This document shows, piece after piece, positions 8,663-15,705 of a stretch of DNA of 18,882 nucleotides (position 1 is its first letter; each line of letters starts with the position of its first letter). The notes below the pieces were generated by a model, which saw nothing but the letters and a program-made list of their open reading frames with translations, had not been told where the DNA came from and made no database searches. The DNA lies in contig CAZGFY010000033.1 of NCBI GenBank assembly GCA_964525015.1, positions 1-18,882 of the forward strand. The letters run 5' to 3'. This DNA is from RGIG3102 sp964525015 (GTDB taxonomy: Bacteria > Bacillota > Clostridia > Oscillospirales > Ruminococcaceae). The translations under genes and the position numbers were made by a program.

Positions 8663-8940
8663 AATAAAAAACGCCCATAAAGCTCAAATTAAACTTTATG
8701 GGACGATAAATACAAATACCGTGGTACCACCCAAATTATTGAAAACTTAAAATAAGCCTTCAATCACTTTATCTATGTTAACGCCATAGCTACGCAAAAC
8801 TTATTTCGCTTTGAGCAAAAGAGTGGCACGAACACATAAAAACAAAATCTTTCACCAACCGATTTCTCTCTATAATTTTTAATTATATTCTTATTCTCTT
8901 TTATCGCCTATAATATTTAGTTTTAAGTGATTTTTTCACC
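8663..8940 (-). promoter_or_regulatory. T-box riboswitch leader of alaS (tRNA-Ala sensing)
   Basis: The untranslated leader has the hallmark T-box sequence GGGTGGTACCACGG (minus strand, 8732-8719). Its TGGT can pair with an uncharged ACCA 3' end, which fits the A discriminator of tRNA-Ala. CGTCCC lies downstream as the antiterminator partner. The alternative terminator is CCCATAAAG/CTTTATGGG (8674-8702) followed by CGTTTTTTATT (down to 8663). In Stem I, AAAAGAG and CTCTTTT can form the base helix. The specifier is then GCC (8827-8825), followed by an unpaired A directly before that helix, the usual T-box geometry, and GCC is an alanine codon. An AGAGAGAAAT distal segment is also present. Uncharged tRNA-Ala should favour read-through into alaS. 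The 5' boundary is approximate. Confidence 0.92.
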
Positions 8941-8951
8941 ACAACACTTAT

Positions 8952-8980
8952 ATTATACTATTTTTTTATAAAATAATCAA
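8952..8980 (-). promoter_or_regulatory. Promoter of the T-box/alaS transcript
   Basis: A sigma-A-type promoter on the minus strand: TTGATT (8975-8980), exactly 17 bases, TATAAT (8952-8957). It would start transcription near 8945, giving a leader of about 300 bases before the alaS ATG, which is the right size for a T-box. Confidence 0.75.
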
Positions 8981-9028
8981 TATGTAAACTAAATAAAATT
9001 TATATAGTATTTTCTAAAGGCATTTCTA

Positions 9029-9057
9029 TTGATAAAACAGCTAAAAAATGCTATACT
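9029..9057 (+). promoter_or_regulatory. Promoter of the DUF4438 gene
   Basis: A plus-strand sigma-A-type promoter: TTGATA (9029-9034), 17 bases, TATACT (9052-9057). It predicts a start near 9064 and a leader of about 50 bases. It faces away from the alaS promoter, with 48 bases between the two -35 boxes, so the genes are divergent but their core promoters do not overlap. Confidence 0.7.
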
Positions 9058-9115
9058 AAACTTACAGAAAAAGGATTATATATAAAAAGAAAAAGTTATG
9101 AAAGAGGTGAGTCCA

Positions 9116-9988
9116 ATGGCACAGATAAAAACTAATAAAGATAATCTTGCGATAATATCTTTATTAGGAAAAATACACCACCCGTTAAGTAAAGGGAATC
9201 ACTATAGAATTAATGGAGTAGATAGTAAAGTATTATGTCTGCCAGCTACTGGAGGCATTACTTATAACATCGGCGTAGGCGATAGCGTATATAAATTCAA
9301 AGGTGATCATCTTGAACCTAGTGTTACAATCCGCAATGAAGATAGTAATGAAAATAACGCTTTAATGCTATTAGCTTGCTGTGGAAATGAAGCAATAGTA
9401 GTTTCCGGAGATGCAAAAGGTGCCAAAGGCTATGTATTAGGCGGTCACGGTGGTATAGAGCATACAATAATCGAGTTTTCAAAAGAAGACAAAGAAAAAA
9501 TGTGTATAGACGATAAAATCCTTGTAAAAGGTTGCGGTCAAGGGCTTGAAATAGAAGGCTTTGAAGAAACAGTTGTTAGCTGTGGAATAGATCCAGATTT
9601 ATTAGATAAGATGCAAATAGAAGTTGTTAATGGTAAAATAGTTGTACCAGTAGTGGCAACAGTTCCTGCTTATTTAATGGGTTCTGGGCTTGGAAGCTCA
9701 AATTCACACACTGGCGATTATGATATAATGACAACTGATAAAGAAGCTATAAAAGATTTAGGACTTGATAATCTACGCTTTGGTGATTTCGTGTTAATTG
9801 AAGATCATACAAATACTGTTGGTAGAGCTTATAAAAAAGGAGCAAGCACTCTAGGTATTGTTATTCATGGCGATAGCTATGGACACGGACACGGCCCTGG
9901 GATAACAACATTATTAACTTCAAATTTACCAATAATAGAAGCAAAAATAAATAAAAATGCAAACATCCAAAATTATATTGGTAAATAA
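9116..9988 (+). CDS. DUF4438 family protein
   Basis: A 290-residue protein that I recognise as the uncharacterised DUF4438 family; no biochemical role is known to me. I chose the ATG at 9116, not an in-frame ATG at 9098, because GAGGTGA (9104-9110) sits 5 bases before it and falls inside the longer version. The sequence is Gly-rich with no signal peptide or transmembrane helix, so it is probably cytosolic. Notable parts are GYVLGGHGGIEH near residue 110, GSGLGSSNSHTGDYDIMT near 190-206, and a His/Gly-rich segment HGDSYGHGHGPG at 251-262, which could bind metal (inference). It is the only large plus-strand gene in the window and forms a self-contained single-gene unit with a strong promoter and terminator. 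Family assignment is from recognition of the pattern, not a search. Confidence 0.8.
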   Translation: MAQIKTNKDNLAIISLLGKIHHPLSKGNHYRINGVDSKVLCLPATGGITYNIGVGDSVYKFKGDHLEPSVTIRNEDSNENNALMLLACCGNEAIVVSGDAKGAKGYVLGGHGGIEHTIIEFSKEDKEKMCIDDKILVKGCGQGLEIEGFEETVVSCGIDPDLLDKMQIEVVNGKIVVPVVATVPAYLMGSGLGSSNSHTGDYDIMTTDKEAIKDLGLDNLRFGDFVLIEDHTNTVGRAYKKGASTLGIVIHGDSYGHGHGPGITTLLTSNLPIIEAKINKNANIQNYIGK

Positions 9989-10012
9989 ATACAATTGAAT
10001 AATATATAAATT

Positions 10013-10047
10013 AAAGAGCGATTATTAAGTTAATCGCTCTTTTTTTG
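10013..10047 (+). terminator. Terminator of the DUF4438 gene
   Basis: Perfect 10-base stem AGAGCGATTA (10015-10024) / TAATCGCTCT (10031-10040) with a 6-base loop and a run of T after the stem. The A-rich left flank gives a weaker T-tract on the minus strand, so it may also terminate the convergent HAD gene, which ends 39 bases away. Confidence 0.9.
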
Positions 10048-10085
10048 ATGTTTATAAAAATAATTATCTCAATATAAAATCTGCT

Positions 10086-10574
10086 TTAATGTTCAAACAA
10101 TCTCTTAGCCTGTATTACATCTGCAAGCGTTAGTCCGATTTTAGCATCTGTTTTAATTTGATGTGATTCTACTAATTCATTTACAAGCCACAAATCATCT
10201 ATCACAACCCACCTTTTAACATTTTGATTTTGCTCTAACCATAATAAAATCTCCTCAGCTTTAACCTTGCTAAATTTTTTGGTCTTATGAATTTCTGGTG
10301 TTGTTAAATCTGGTGTAATATTTGATATTATCATTTGATATTTTGATAGTAGCATAATTAAATTTTCAGCAACTTCATTTTTAGGATTCAATTTTTCATC
10401 AAACCAAAATCGCCAGGCTGAATGTAAAACTAGTTTAACATCCTCTATTTCATGAAATAATTTAGAAAGGAGCTTGACTTTATCTTCATCAACAAAGTAA
10501 CTCTCTGGTCTTTCATTTTTATAATCATTGCAATTTAATACACCATCTATATCCAGAAAAATAATATTATTCAT
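10086..10574 (-). CDS. Small HAD-superfamily protein (HAD_SAK-like)
   Basis: A 162-residue capless HAD-type protein, probably a phosphatase or nucleotidase. The motifs are complete: motif I FLDIDGVLN (Asp8, Asp10), motif II LHSAWR (Ser52), a Lys near 103-105 in the FSKVKAEEI segment, and motif IV VIDDLW (Asp126, Asp127). The DIDGVLN/HSAWR combination is that of the HAD domain first described in Swiss-army-knife RNA-repair proteins and found as standalone proteins in many bacteria; the substrate is unknown. AGAGGGG precedes the ATG. It lies 83 bases after the PBP gene and has its own promoter, so it need not depend on that gene. It shares the superfamily with the HAD half of the M5 fusion but, unlike that one, keeps both motif I aspartates. 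Confidence 0.82.
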   Translation of the reverse strand: MNNIIFLDIDGVLNCNDYKNERPESYFVDEDKVKLLSKLFHEIEDVKLVLHSAWRFWFDEKLNPKNEVAENLIMLLSKYQMIISNITPDLTTPEIHKTKKFSKVKAEEILLWLEQNQNVKRWVVIDDLWLVNELVESHQIKTDAKIGLTLADVIQAKRLFEH

Positions 10575-10615
10575 AATATAACCCCTCTTAGTTTCACAAA
10601 TACTTTCTACTATGA

Positions 10616-10645
10616 ATTATATCACAAAGATCGCTAAATACACAA
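10616..10645 (-). promoter_or_regulatory. Promoter of the small HAD gene
   Basis: Minus-strand TTGTGT (10640-10645), 18 bases, TATAAT (10616-10621), about 42 bases before the ATG. The -10 is a perfect consensus; the -35 matches 4 of 6. Confidence 0.55.
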
Positions 10646-10657
10646 CTATTATATCCC

Positions 10658-12259
10658 TTACTCATTTCCATTTGGATACAATAAATAATAAATTTGATCG
10701 CACAACTTTTTAAAAATTGTTGTTGCTGTTTGCGAGCTTTCGCCACCGTCGTATAAATGAACTGTTATTGTATATTTTGTATCTTCTGCTGGGTAAAACC
10801 CTGAAAACCAAGCGTTTAGAATTTCTGTTTCATCTTCTTTTATAATCCCAGTTTGTGCTGTTCCAGTTTTTCCTGCTGCTGATAAATAGCTAGGTGCTGC
10901 CCTTTTAGAGTTTCCTTCCATCGCAACTGTTATTAGCATTTCTTTTATTATATCAGCCGTTTCTTTGCTTATAACTTGTTTTTCATTGTATTCATATAGA
11001 TTTTCTATTAAATCATAATTAACACTATCATATATCCCTTGAGATATTTGCGGATAAATATATTTGCCACCATTCGCAAACATATTCATATAAGCAGTTA
11101 TATGAATAGGACTAACTAAAAACTCCCCCTGACCAAAACTCACTTGAGAAAGCTGACCTATATTTTCAATTTCTTCTAATGTTGGAAAGTATCCATTTTT
11201 AGTAAAATAATTTTCTGCAAGCTCTATCTCCTGTCCAAAATTCATTTGATTGGCAATATTTTTCATTGAAAACTCTTTATTTTCATAAAATAAATCCACA
11301 AAATAACTATTGCAAGACACTCTTAAAGCTTCGTTCATATCTATTAATCCGTGAGCCGTGCTATCAAAACAATGGTATATGTGTCCATTTACCTCTGTAT
11401 ATCCCTTGCACTCGTATATAGTGTGTTCACTATGCCCATTTTCTAAAGCTAATGCTGCCCAAAGTGGTTTTATTACACTCCCTGGTTCGTATGTTTGCAA
11501 AGCTTTATTTAATAGTGGTGAATTTTCACTCTCTAGATAACTTTCAATATCATTTGCATTATACGTTGGTGTTGACGCCATTGCTAAAATTTTCCCTGTG
11601 TTTGTTTCCATAATAACAATTGAACCATTTTCTATATATTCATTTGCAACGCTTTCTGCTAACCTTTGCATTGTATTATCAATTGTTAAACTTAAAACAT
11701 CTTCTCTAACTGAAACACTTTGATTTATGTCGCCATAAATATCTCCAACACCATTAACTTTTAAATGCAAATCAATTATTTCACCACTATCTTTAAGCTT
11801 TTCATCAAAAGCCTTTTCTATTCCCGTTACCCCGTTATTATCAACATCAATATATCCTATTAAATGCTGTGCGATATTATTATCACTATACCTTTTACTA
11901 GTTAGATACATCGTCTGCGTTTTTATTGGTTCTTTTAATTCCACAATCATTCGCTTATAGTTTTCTATGGCATTTGTAAATTCTTGCCTATCTTCTTCTG
12001 GCAAGCTATTAAAAATATCTTGTAGATTTGTAGTATTAGTTTCAACTAGTGTATTTATCACTGACTCTGTCCCTGTTATTGGCCTGAATGAAGAATCAAC
12101 TATTTCAGCTCTACCACTTGAAATTTGAATTGTTTTATTAGTTTGATTTTGAGCTGATATATAATAATCTGAACATATTATTCTAACCATATTTATCTGT
12201 AATACCAATGCACAAAATACAAAAAATATCTGAATATAAACTAGCCTTTTTTCACTCAT
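10658..12259 (-). CDS. Class B penicillin-binding protein (peptidoglycan D,D-transpeptidase)
   Basis: Membrane-anchored transpeptidase that cross-links peptidoglycan outside the cell. It has one N-terminal transmembrane helix (about 6-24), then a PBP-dimer-type region: an SGRAEIVDS start that corresponds to the usual RG-x-I-x-DR segment, and GYIDVDNNGVTGIEKAFD near 135-152. The transpeptidase domain carries all three active-site motifs: Ser261-Val-Ile-Lys264 in EPGSVIKPL, Ser315-Cys-Asn317, and Lys464-Thr-Gly466 in GKTGTAQTG. At 533 residues it is shorter than most FtsI/PbpB/SpoVD proteins and has no C-terminal PASTA repeats. Its ATG has AAGGAG 9 bases upstream. A structured, terminator-containing region precedes it. 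Whether it serves elongation, division or sporulation cannot be told from sequence. Confidence 0.9.
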   Translation of the reverse strand: MSEKRLVYIQIFFVFCALVLQINMVRIICSDYYISAQNQTNKTIQISSGRAEIVDSSFRPITGTESVINTLVETNTTNLQDIFNSLPEEDRQEFTNAIENYKRMIVELKEPIKTQTMYLTSKRYSDNNIAQHLIGYIDVDNNGVTGIEKAFDEKLKDSGEIIDLHLKVNGVGDIYGDINQSVSVREDVLSLTIDNTMQRLAESVANEYIENGSIVIMETNTGKILAMASTPTYNANDIESYLESENSPLLNKALQTYEPGSVIKPLWAALALENGHSEHTIYECKGYTEVNGHIYHCFDSTAHGLIDMNEALRVSCNSYFVDLFYENKEFSMKNIANQMNFGQEIELAENYFTKNGYFPTLEEIENIGQLSQVSFGQGEFLVSPIHITAYMNMFANGGKYIYPQISQGIYDSVNYDLIENLYEYNEKQVISKETADIIKEMLITVAMEGNSKRAAPSYLSAAGKTGTAQTGIIKEDETEILNAWFSGFYPAEDTKYTITVHLYDGGESSQTATTIFKKLCDQIYYLLYPNGNE

Positions 12260-12362
12260 TTACTCATTCTCCTTTTATTATGATTTTAGGTAAAATATAT
12301 GTTTTTATGCACTTTTGGGTATGTATTATTAAAGTAAAAAATAGTTTCTAATAACTCGACAC

Positions 12363-12411
12363 AAAAAAGGCTGACACTTCAAAACTTCATTTTGAATGTG
12401 TCAGCCTTTTT
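12363..12411 (-). terminator. Strong, long-stem bidirectional terminator
   Basis: Inverted repeat in which AAAGGCTGACAC pairs with GTGTCAGCCTTT, and inside it TTCAAAA pairs with TTTTGAA around a 5-base loop, interrupted by one unpaired T. A run of six T follows on the minus strand and CCTTTTTA on the plus. In position it ends the PPK2-diguanylate cyclase transcript, and it lies 104 bases upstream of the PBP start codon. Read from the minus strand it could also act as an attenuator in a PBP leader. Confidence 0.85.
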
Positions 12412-12498
12412 ATATTATCTAGCGATAATATAAAATCTAGTTTTCTTTGCGTGCATAATGAATAGCACACAGTTTGGATACCCAAACACTGAAAACTA
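12410..12498 (-). other. Candidate structured RNA region (three-stem fold plus hairpin)
   Basis: Between the diguanylate cyclase stop and the terminator the minus strand can fold into a compact three-way junction. An 8-bp outer stem, TAGTTTTC (12498-12491) with GAAAACTA (12445-12438), encloses a 6-bp hairpin GTTTGG/CCAAAC with loop GTAT and a GTGC/GCAC hairpin with a 10-base loop. It is followed at once by a perfect 10-bp hairpin TTATATTATC/GATAATATAA with loop GCTA, and then the terminator. It could be a 3'-UTR-derived small RNA or the aptamer part of a PBP leader. I do not recognise it as a known riboswitch, and no confident promoter was found for a separate transcript. Confidence 0.35.
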
Positions 12499-12524
12499 CA
12501 ATATATAAGTTATTTATAATATTT

Positions 12525-14117
12525 TTATTGAATATTCAAATGGATATTTTCATCAAAAAACATATATCCATTCTTACTAGCTTTTTTTCTTGCATACATA
12601 GCTAAATCGGCGTTATGGTATAGCTCTTTAAAGTTATCCCCATGTTTTGGAGCAAGTGCTATTCCCACACTACTAGAAATCTCTATATCCACACCATCTT
12701 TAGTATAAACTTTATTTATGCTATTACAAATTATATTAGCTTTTTTCGTTATCTCTTTAATATTATCTATATGCTTTAGGAAAATTATAAACTCATCTCC
12801 ACCAATTCTTCCAATCACATCATCACTTCTAACATTAATTTGCATTTTTTTATACACTTCTTTTAAAACTTCATCACCGTAAACATGTCCAAAATTATCA
12901 TTAATAGCTTTAAAATTATCTAAATCAATCATCAACATTGCTCCGCCAATCCCATTTTCAAGCAAAGTATCTATTATATCTTGAGTTGCTTTTTTATTAT
13001 ATGCTCCCACGAGCGGATCTCTTTGAGCAGTGTCTGCAAGCTCAAGCTCTTTAACTTTTGCTTCGTGCACATCATCTGTAACAGTTATTAAAGCGAAAAT
13101 ATCTCCTGTATATTTATCTTGTCGTATTGTTATTACAGATTTCACCCAGCGTTCATCTCCGTTTGACATTTTTGCTGCAAACTCTTTTTTTAACTCTGTT
13201 GTGCCATTATTATGCTTTTTTATAATGTTTTCTATAGATATATACCTTAAAACATCCTTATAATCTTTTTCAGATATACGCTCTTTTAAAAACTCAGTTA
13301 CATATTTTGTGTAGCAACTATTACCCAGTGCACCATCTATTCCACGAGTTTTAATATTAACAAACACATCTTTTGAACAGTTAACCTGTGCAATTAAAAT
13401 TGAATTATATTCAAGTGATTGCTTATAAATCCAGTTATCTCTTCTTTCTTGCAATATATCAAAACCAATCACTAAAAATATTCCTATATACGAAGCTACA
13501 AGCCATGTAACTGAAGCTATGATTTGATGAACTGGCAATAAATCATACGTAATATCATGTATGTAAACATTACCATTCGCTATCATATAAATATTCGCAA
13601 CGCTTAAAATAACAGTATACAACCCCATTGCCTGTGTTTTTTGTCCCATTACTCTTAAATATTTCCTTGGTATTAAAAGTAGTAATGTGATTATAAAAAC
13701 ACTACAAAGCATCGAAGTGAGTATTAAAACTATCCAAAACGAAATTGGATTTTCAGAAAGATTTATAATGGTAGTATTTAAAGTTATCGCAAGAATTGAA
13801 GTTATTATCCCCCTTGCCACCATTATATGTAAATTAAAATGTAAAACAAACGCCATCTGTGTCATTGCACTTTGATTTTTATAAAACGCCATAACTGTTA
13901 TTGTGTACACAACTAGCATAACTGTATAGCCTAATGCTGACATACTTCCAAAAAACAACAGCATTATGCTTCCCACTAAGCTCGTAATCAAGCTGAATAA
14001 GGCGACTTTAAATTTATTATTTTTCACGTTGAATACACCCTCAACAAGGTTTAAAAAAAATAAATTATTTATAAAAAACACTGTATTAAATAAAATAAAT
14101 AACGTTTCGATTTTCAT
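12525..14117 (-). CDS. Membrane-bound diguanylate cyclase (GGDEF, PAS-like sensor)
   Basis: Makes cyclic di-GMP from two GTP. About seven hydrophobic segments fill residues 5-220 as a membrane sensor region. A PAS-like domain follows (about 238-355, ending NGDERWVKSVITIRQ...FALITVTDDV), then a short linker helix. The GGDEF domain spans about 362-530 with DPLVGAYNKKA, MIDLDNFKAIND (Asp398), the active loop RIGGDEF (GGDEF at 439-443) and SSSVGIA. An inhibitory-site RxxD (Arg430 to Asp433) sits at the canonical spacing before GGDEF, so product inhibition by c-di-GMP is expected. No EAL or HD-GYP domain is present. Only 3 bases separate it from the ppk2 stop. The nearest Shine-Dalgarno (AGAGGAGAG) is unusually far from the ATG, so translation is probably coupled to ppk2. 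Confidence 0.92.
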   Translation of the reverse strand: MKIETLFILFNTVFFINNLFFLNLVEGVFNVKNNKFKVALFSLITSLVGSIMLLFFGSMSALGYTVMLVVYTITVMAFYKNQSAMTQMAFVLHFNLHIMVARGIITSILAITLNTTIINLSENPISFWIVLILTSMLCSVFIITLLLLIPRKYLRVMGQKTQAMGLYTVILSVANIYMIANGNVYIHDITYDLLPVHQIIASVTWLVASYIGIFLVIGFDILQERRDNWIYKQSLEYNSILIAQVNCSKDVFVNIKTRGIDGALGNSCYTKYVTEFLKERISEKDYKDVLRYISIENIIKKHNNGTTELKKEFAAKMSNGDERWVKSVITIRQDKYTGDIFALITVTDDVHEAKVKELELADTAQRDPLVGAYNKKATQDIIDTLLENGIGGAMLMIDLDNFKAINDNFGHVYGDEVLKEVYKKMQINVRSDDVIGRIGGDEFIIFLKHIDNIKEITKKANIICNSINKVYTKDGVDIEISSSVGIALAPKHGDNFKELYHNADLAMYARKKASKNGYMFFDENIHLNIQ

Positions 14118-14120
14118 ATA

Positions 14121-15581
14121 CTATTTTAATCTCTCCTCTAAAGCTTTTCTCACAGCTCTAATCACTTTTAATCTTGCATAAGGTTTACTATTTCCCTCAA
14201 CTATTATCCACGGCGCAGACCTAGTTGATGTCTTTTCAATCATTTCATCAATAGCAACTTCGTATAGATCCCATTTTTCTCTATTGCGCCAATCTTCATC
14301 TGTTATTTTAAATTGCTTTTCAGGATTATTTTGTCTATCTGTAAATCTTTCTAATTGAGTATCTTTATCAATATGAATAAAAAACTTTATTACCACAGCA
14401 CCAAAATCATAAAGTGTTTTTTCAAACTCATTAATTTCTTTATAAGCCATCTCCCATCGCTGTTTTTTTGTAAAGCCTTCAATTCTTTCAACCATAACCC
14501 TGCCATACCAAGACCTATCATACATTGATATATGTCCAATCTTCGGAAGTTTGTTCCAAAATCTATATAAATAATGTTTTGAAAGTTCTTCTTTTGATGG
14601 TGCAGCAATAGAATAAACATCTAATCCCCTTGCATCAAAAGACCAGGATAGACGGCGAATTGCTCCACCTTTTCCTGCTGCATCCCAGCCTTCAAAAGCA
14701 ATAACCATTGGTATTTTCTTTTTATATAGTACACTATGTAATTCTTTAATTTTTTCTTTTTCTTTTTTATATTCCTTTTTAAATTCTTCATCACTTATTT
14801 TTTTATTAAGATCTATTTCTGATAGTTTTGGCATTTTTATTAAATCAAATTTTGAATTTTCAATATTTTCATTTGTTATTTTTTCATTTTCAGCTAAAGC
14901 TTCTTTTGCTTTATCAATCAAAGTTTTTAATAGATAGTATGTTCCTATATCTTTTTCTTCATTTTCAATAATATGCCAAGGCGCTGACATAGTGTTAGTT
15001 TTTTCTAAAACTTCATCTCTATGGGCTATCACTTTTTCATAATTTTGATTTTCTTCCCACTCTTTTTTTGTAACTTGCCAAGTGTGAGCTTTATCATCAT
15101 CAACTTTTTCAAGCCTTTTTTCTTGCTCACCTTTACTTATATGTAAAAAGAATTTCAAAACCAAATATCCATCATCAGATAACTGTCTTTCAAAAACATT
15201 CACTTCATTTATGTATTTTTCAAACTCGTATTTATCTTCAAAATTTTGAGTAGCAGGATTATACCACGCCTCATCATAAATAGCCATTTCACCTTTTAGT
15301 GGAATAGTTAACCAAAAGTTATACATACTTGGCCTTAAATCTAGCCTATCATCCTTACTCATCGTGTGAATTTTATATCCTCTTGGCTCCATTCTAGCAC
15401 TTATTTTGCTAAGCATACTGCCTTTTCCTGCACAGCTAACCCCATCTAGTAAAACAATAATTGGAAGGTTTTTTTCTTTGATTCTCTGCTGAATTACAAA
15501 TAATTCTTTTTGCATTTTTTTAATCTCTGATTTAAAATCAACATTATTAACTTCTTTTTCAAACCTAAACATTTCTAACAT
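14121..15581 (-). CDS. Two-domain polyphosphate:AMP phosphotransferase (PPK2 class II)
   Basis: Transfers phosphate from inorganic polyphosphate to AMP, giving ADP. The 486-residue protein is a tandem duplication of the PPK2 domain, the layout of the class II enzymes called PAP. The N-terminal copy has Walker A DGVSCAGKGS (46-55) and IYDEAWYNP (Asp103). The C-terminal copy has EGWDAAGKGG (297-306) and SMYDRSWYGR (Asp355, Arg356). The copies are joined by a Lys/Glu-rich helix (about 225-285). In characterised class II members the C-terminal domain is the active one, and its motifs here are the more canonical. Single-domain class I or III PPK2 is excluded by length. Its promoter lies upstream; GAGG sits 8 bases before the ATG. 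The cyclase gene follows 3 bases later. Confidence 0.92.
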   Translation of the reverse strand: MLEMFRFEKEVNNVDFKSEIKKMQKELFVIQQRIKEKNLPIIVLLDGVSCAGKGSMLSKISARMEPRGYKIHTMSKDDRLDLRPSMYNFWLTIPLKGEMAIYDEAWYNPATQNFEDKYEFEKYINEVNVFERQLSDDGYLVLKFFLHISKGEQEKRLEKVDDDKAHTWQVTKKEWEENQNYEKVIAHRDEVLEKTNTMSAPWHIIENEEKDIGTYYLLKTLIDKAKEALAENEKITNENIENSKFDLIKMPKLSEIDLNKKISDEEFKKEYKKEKEKIKELHSVLYKKKIPMVIAFEGWDAAGKGGAIRRLSWSFDARGLDVYSIAAPSKEELSKHYLYRFWNKLPKIGHISMYDRSWYGRVMVERIEGFTKKQRWEMAYKEINEFEKTLYDFGAVVIKFFIHIDKDTQLERFTDRQNNPEKQFKITDEDWRNREKWDLYEVAIDEMIEKTSTRSAPWIIVEGNSKPYARLKVIRAVRKALEERLK

Positions 15582-15604
15582 CTCTATTTCCTCACTTTTT
15601 ACTT

Positions 15605-15616
15605 CTTAGCGCTAAG
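15605..15616. promoter_or_regulatory. 12-bp perfect palindrome in the ppk2 leader
   Basis: CTTAGCGCTAAG is a perfect palindrome between the ppk2 promoter and its start codon, about 40 bases downstream of the -10. The position and symmetry would suit a dimeric regulator acting as a roadblock, but a single 12-bp palindrome is weak evidence. Confidence 0.3.
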
Positions 15617-15656
15617 CACAGCTATTTATATAATGTAGCACATCTTCTTATTTTCC

Positions 15657-15685
15657 ATTTTATCACAAACATTTATTCATATCAA
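15657..15685 (-). promoter_or_regulatory. Promoter of the ppk2-diguanylate cyclase operon
   Basis: Minus-strand TTGATA (15680-15685), exactly 17 bases, TAAAAT (15657-15662). It lies in the sigK-ppk2 gap, about 75 bases before the ppk2 start. I see no clear terminator between sigK and this promoter. Confidence 0.65.
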
Positions 15686-15705
15686 TTAACTAATCGTAAA
15701 CTTTT

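Noticed and set aside
10086..10574. Part of an RNA-repair or defence system because of the HAD_SAK-type domain
   Set aside because: The neighbours (DUF4438, PBP) show no ligase, kinase, nuclease or toxin-like gene, and standalone copies of this domain are common.
12438..12498. Possible c-di-GMP riboswitch (GEMM) near a diguanylate cyclase
   Set aside because: The minus strand has ACGCAAAG as in the GEMM 3' half, but the matching 5' half (ACGCACAGGGCAAACC type) and the tetraloop-receptor pair are absent, so I keep it as an unknown structured region.
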